Source of the DNA: BJHL01 sp036261855
GTDB taxonomy: Bacteria > Planctomycetota > Phycisphaerae > Phycisphaerales > UBA1924
Assembly: GCA_036261855.1 (NCBI GenBank)
Contig: DATAKA010000138.1
Span: forward strand, 9,550-73,549
Direction of reading: 5' to 3'
DNA: 64,000 nucleotides
Below are positions 62,904 through 64,000 of this stretch, piece by piece. Under the pieces are notes generated by a model that saw nothing but the letters and a program-made list of their open reading frames with translations, had not been told where the DNA came from and did not search any database. The position numbers were made by a program, and so were the translations under genes. Every line of letters starts with the position of its first letter. Positions within the stretch are counted from its first letter, which is position 1.

Positions 62904-63452
62904 ATGCGTACCGCCGCCCTTGCCTGTATCGCCGCACTCGGAATCGCTTCCCTCTTCGGCTGCGCCGGCGGCCCGCGCCCCGTCGCCGCGGCCAACGCGC
63001 AGCAGAAAACCGCTCTCCTCGGCATGGTCCAGAAGTTGAACGGCACCTGGGAAATGCAAGACGACAAGGGCAACTGGGTCCCCTACGGCACCTACACCGC
63101 GGGCAGCGGCGGCACCGCCGTGCGGGAGGTCATGTTCCCCGGCTCCGAGCACGAGATGACCAACATGTACACGATGGACGGCGACGCCATCGTCATGACG
63201 CACTACTGCGCCATGGGCAACCAGCCGCACATGAAGTGCCGCCAGGCCGTCAAGAACAGCGACGGCTCCGTCACCCTCGCCTTCGAGCCCGCCGGCGTGA
63301 CGGACCTCAACGCCGCGGACGAAGCCTACATGGGCAAAATGTCCCTCACCATGAACGCCGACGGCACCGCCTCGCAGGAATGGTGGCAGATCAAGCAGGG
63401 CAAAGTCACCGACCAGCACCACATGACCTTCAAGCTCCGCCGCAAGGGCTGA
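62904..63452 (+). CDS. Putative lipoprotein with lipocalin-like body
   Basis: 182 residues from the ATG at 62904, with AAGGAA upstream. The lipobox is LFGC (residue 20). The body starts KTALLGMVQKLNGTWEMQDDKGNWVPYGTY and has VREVMFPGSEHEMTNMYTMDGDAIVMTHYC and KNSDGSVTLAFEPAG. This strand order suggests a small beta-barrel of the kind found in exported planctomycete lipoproteins. The substrate is unknown. Confidence 0.82.
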   Translation: MRTAALACIAALGIASLFGCAGGPRPVAAANAQQKTALLGMVQKLNGTWEMQDDKGNWVPYGTYTAGSGGTAVREVMFPGSEHEMTNMYTMDGDAIVMTHYCAMGNQPHMKCRQAVKNSDGSVTLAFEPAGVTDLNAADEAYMGKMSLTMNADGTASQEWWQIKQGKVTDQHHMTFKLRRKG

Positions 63453-63475
63453 AGCCCGCACTCACAAAGGCCTCC

Positions 63476-64000
63476 ATGAAAATGTGGCTGCTCTATGCCG
63501 CGCTCATCCTCGTCGGACTCCTGTTGCTCGCGGCGGGCACGCTGGGCGTCCTCGGCAGGTTCCTGCCGAAAGAGCACACCTCCTCCGGCAGTGTGGACCT
63601 GACCGCTACACAAGAGCAGGTCTACGCCCTCATCAACGACATCGGCGCATTCCCCGACTGGTGCAAGGACTTCACCAGAATGGAGCGCCTCCCCGACCAC
63701 GTTGGCCCCGACAACGAAAAGAAGGAGCAGTGGCGCCAGTACATGGGCCGCAACTCCTTCACCAGCGTCAACGAACTCATGGAGCCCCCGCGACGCGTCG
63801 TCCGCCGCGTGGACGACGACAACAGGCTCTTCGGCGGCACGTGGGACCACGTCATCGAGCCCACCGGTCCTTCCACCTGCCGCCTCACCATCACCGAGAA
63901 GGGCCACGTGAACAGCGACATCCCCCGCGCCATGATGCACTACATCATCGGCGAGGACTACACCATCAAAAAGTTTCTCAAGGCCGTCAAGGCCAAGACC
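63476..64000 (+). CDS. SRPBCC/polyketide-cyclase-like membrane-anchored protein (partial)
   Basis: The gene runs off the window end, so only the first 175 residues are visible. An N-terminal membrane helix (LLYAALILVGLLLLAAGTLGVL) precedes a domain with SGSVDLTATQEQVYALINDIGAFPDWCKDFTRMERLP and WDHVIEPTGPSTCRLTITEKG. That is the START/SRPBCC helix-grip layout that binds hydrophobic ligands. It begins 23 bp after the lipoprotein gene in the same direction. Confidence 0.82.
   Translation, partial: MKMWLLYAALILVGLLLLAAGTLGVLGRFLPKEHTSSGSVDLTATQEQVYALINDIGAFPDWCKDFTRMERLPDHVGPDNEKKEQWRQYMGRNSFTSVNELMEPPRRVVRRVDDDNRLFGGTWDHVIEPTGPSTCRLTITEKGHVNSDIPRAMMHYIIGEDYTIKKFLKAVKAKT

Overview
The window is bacterial, GC-rich and densely coded, with 58 protein-coding genes of which two are cut by the window ends. 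Several traits point to a planctomycete of the Phycisphaerae type. These are secreted proteins with paired dockerin-like modules ending in FPD..DI..F..VFGGG.C, a PAPGA...RRRR surface-sorting tail, many small membrane proteins with a CxxCGY...CPECG zinc ribbon, and a long HflK/HflC-ABC exporter cluster. This assignment is inferred from protein character; there is no rRNA or tRNA gene in the window to confirm it.

Layout. 1-7683: cell-surface and secreted proteins (two dockerin-type proteins, two tandem S74-chaperone/YadA-head-like proteins, a tail-fibre-like protein), interrupted by a ferredoxin and a zinc-ribbon membrane protein. 7686-10692: small hypothetical proteins, including a very acidic one, and purC. 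10704-20715: a six-gene minus-strand operon of three SPFH/band-7 proteins, an ABC ATPase, an ABC-2 permease and a large unknown protein. A second ABC-2 permease is divergent from it (21152-22510). 22604-29017: small membrane proteins, an HDOD-GGDEF-receiver regulator, an FMN reductase, DUF1697 and a DinB-like gene. 29021-31692: a TPP riboswitch driving a DinB-like gene and thiC. 31703-42172: unknown proteins, a TIGR03790-like secreted protein, DUF167, a TSUP transporter, an S9 peptidase, an MFS transporter, and an AAA ATPase paired with a TPR membrane protein. 42243-47262 (minus strand): an acyl-CoA carboxylase subunit, a nucleotidyl-cyclase-like gene of lower GC, and recQ. 47369-51249: OsmC, an unknown secreted protein, a Tat-type amine oxidase and its coupled partner. 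51277-53247: nrfHA. 53315-64000: ubiX, pyrB-gmk, a glycosyltransferase, a surface protein with a sorting tail, an adenylate-kinase-like protein, lipoproteins and an SRPBCC-type protein.

Best candidates for something new are the SPFH-ABC operon, the solitary class III cyclase-like gene translationally coupled to a carboxylase gene and placed just before recQ, and the TPP riboswitch whose aptamer itself carries the Shine-Dalgarno sequence of a DinB-like gene ahead of thiC. Also of note are an in-frame palindromic element inside the carboxylase gene and a perfect CGAAC-N4-GTTCG box in the divergent ABC promoter region. All family names come from reading motifs by eye; no database search was run.
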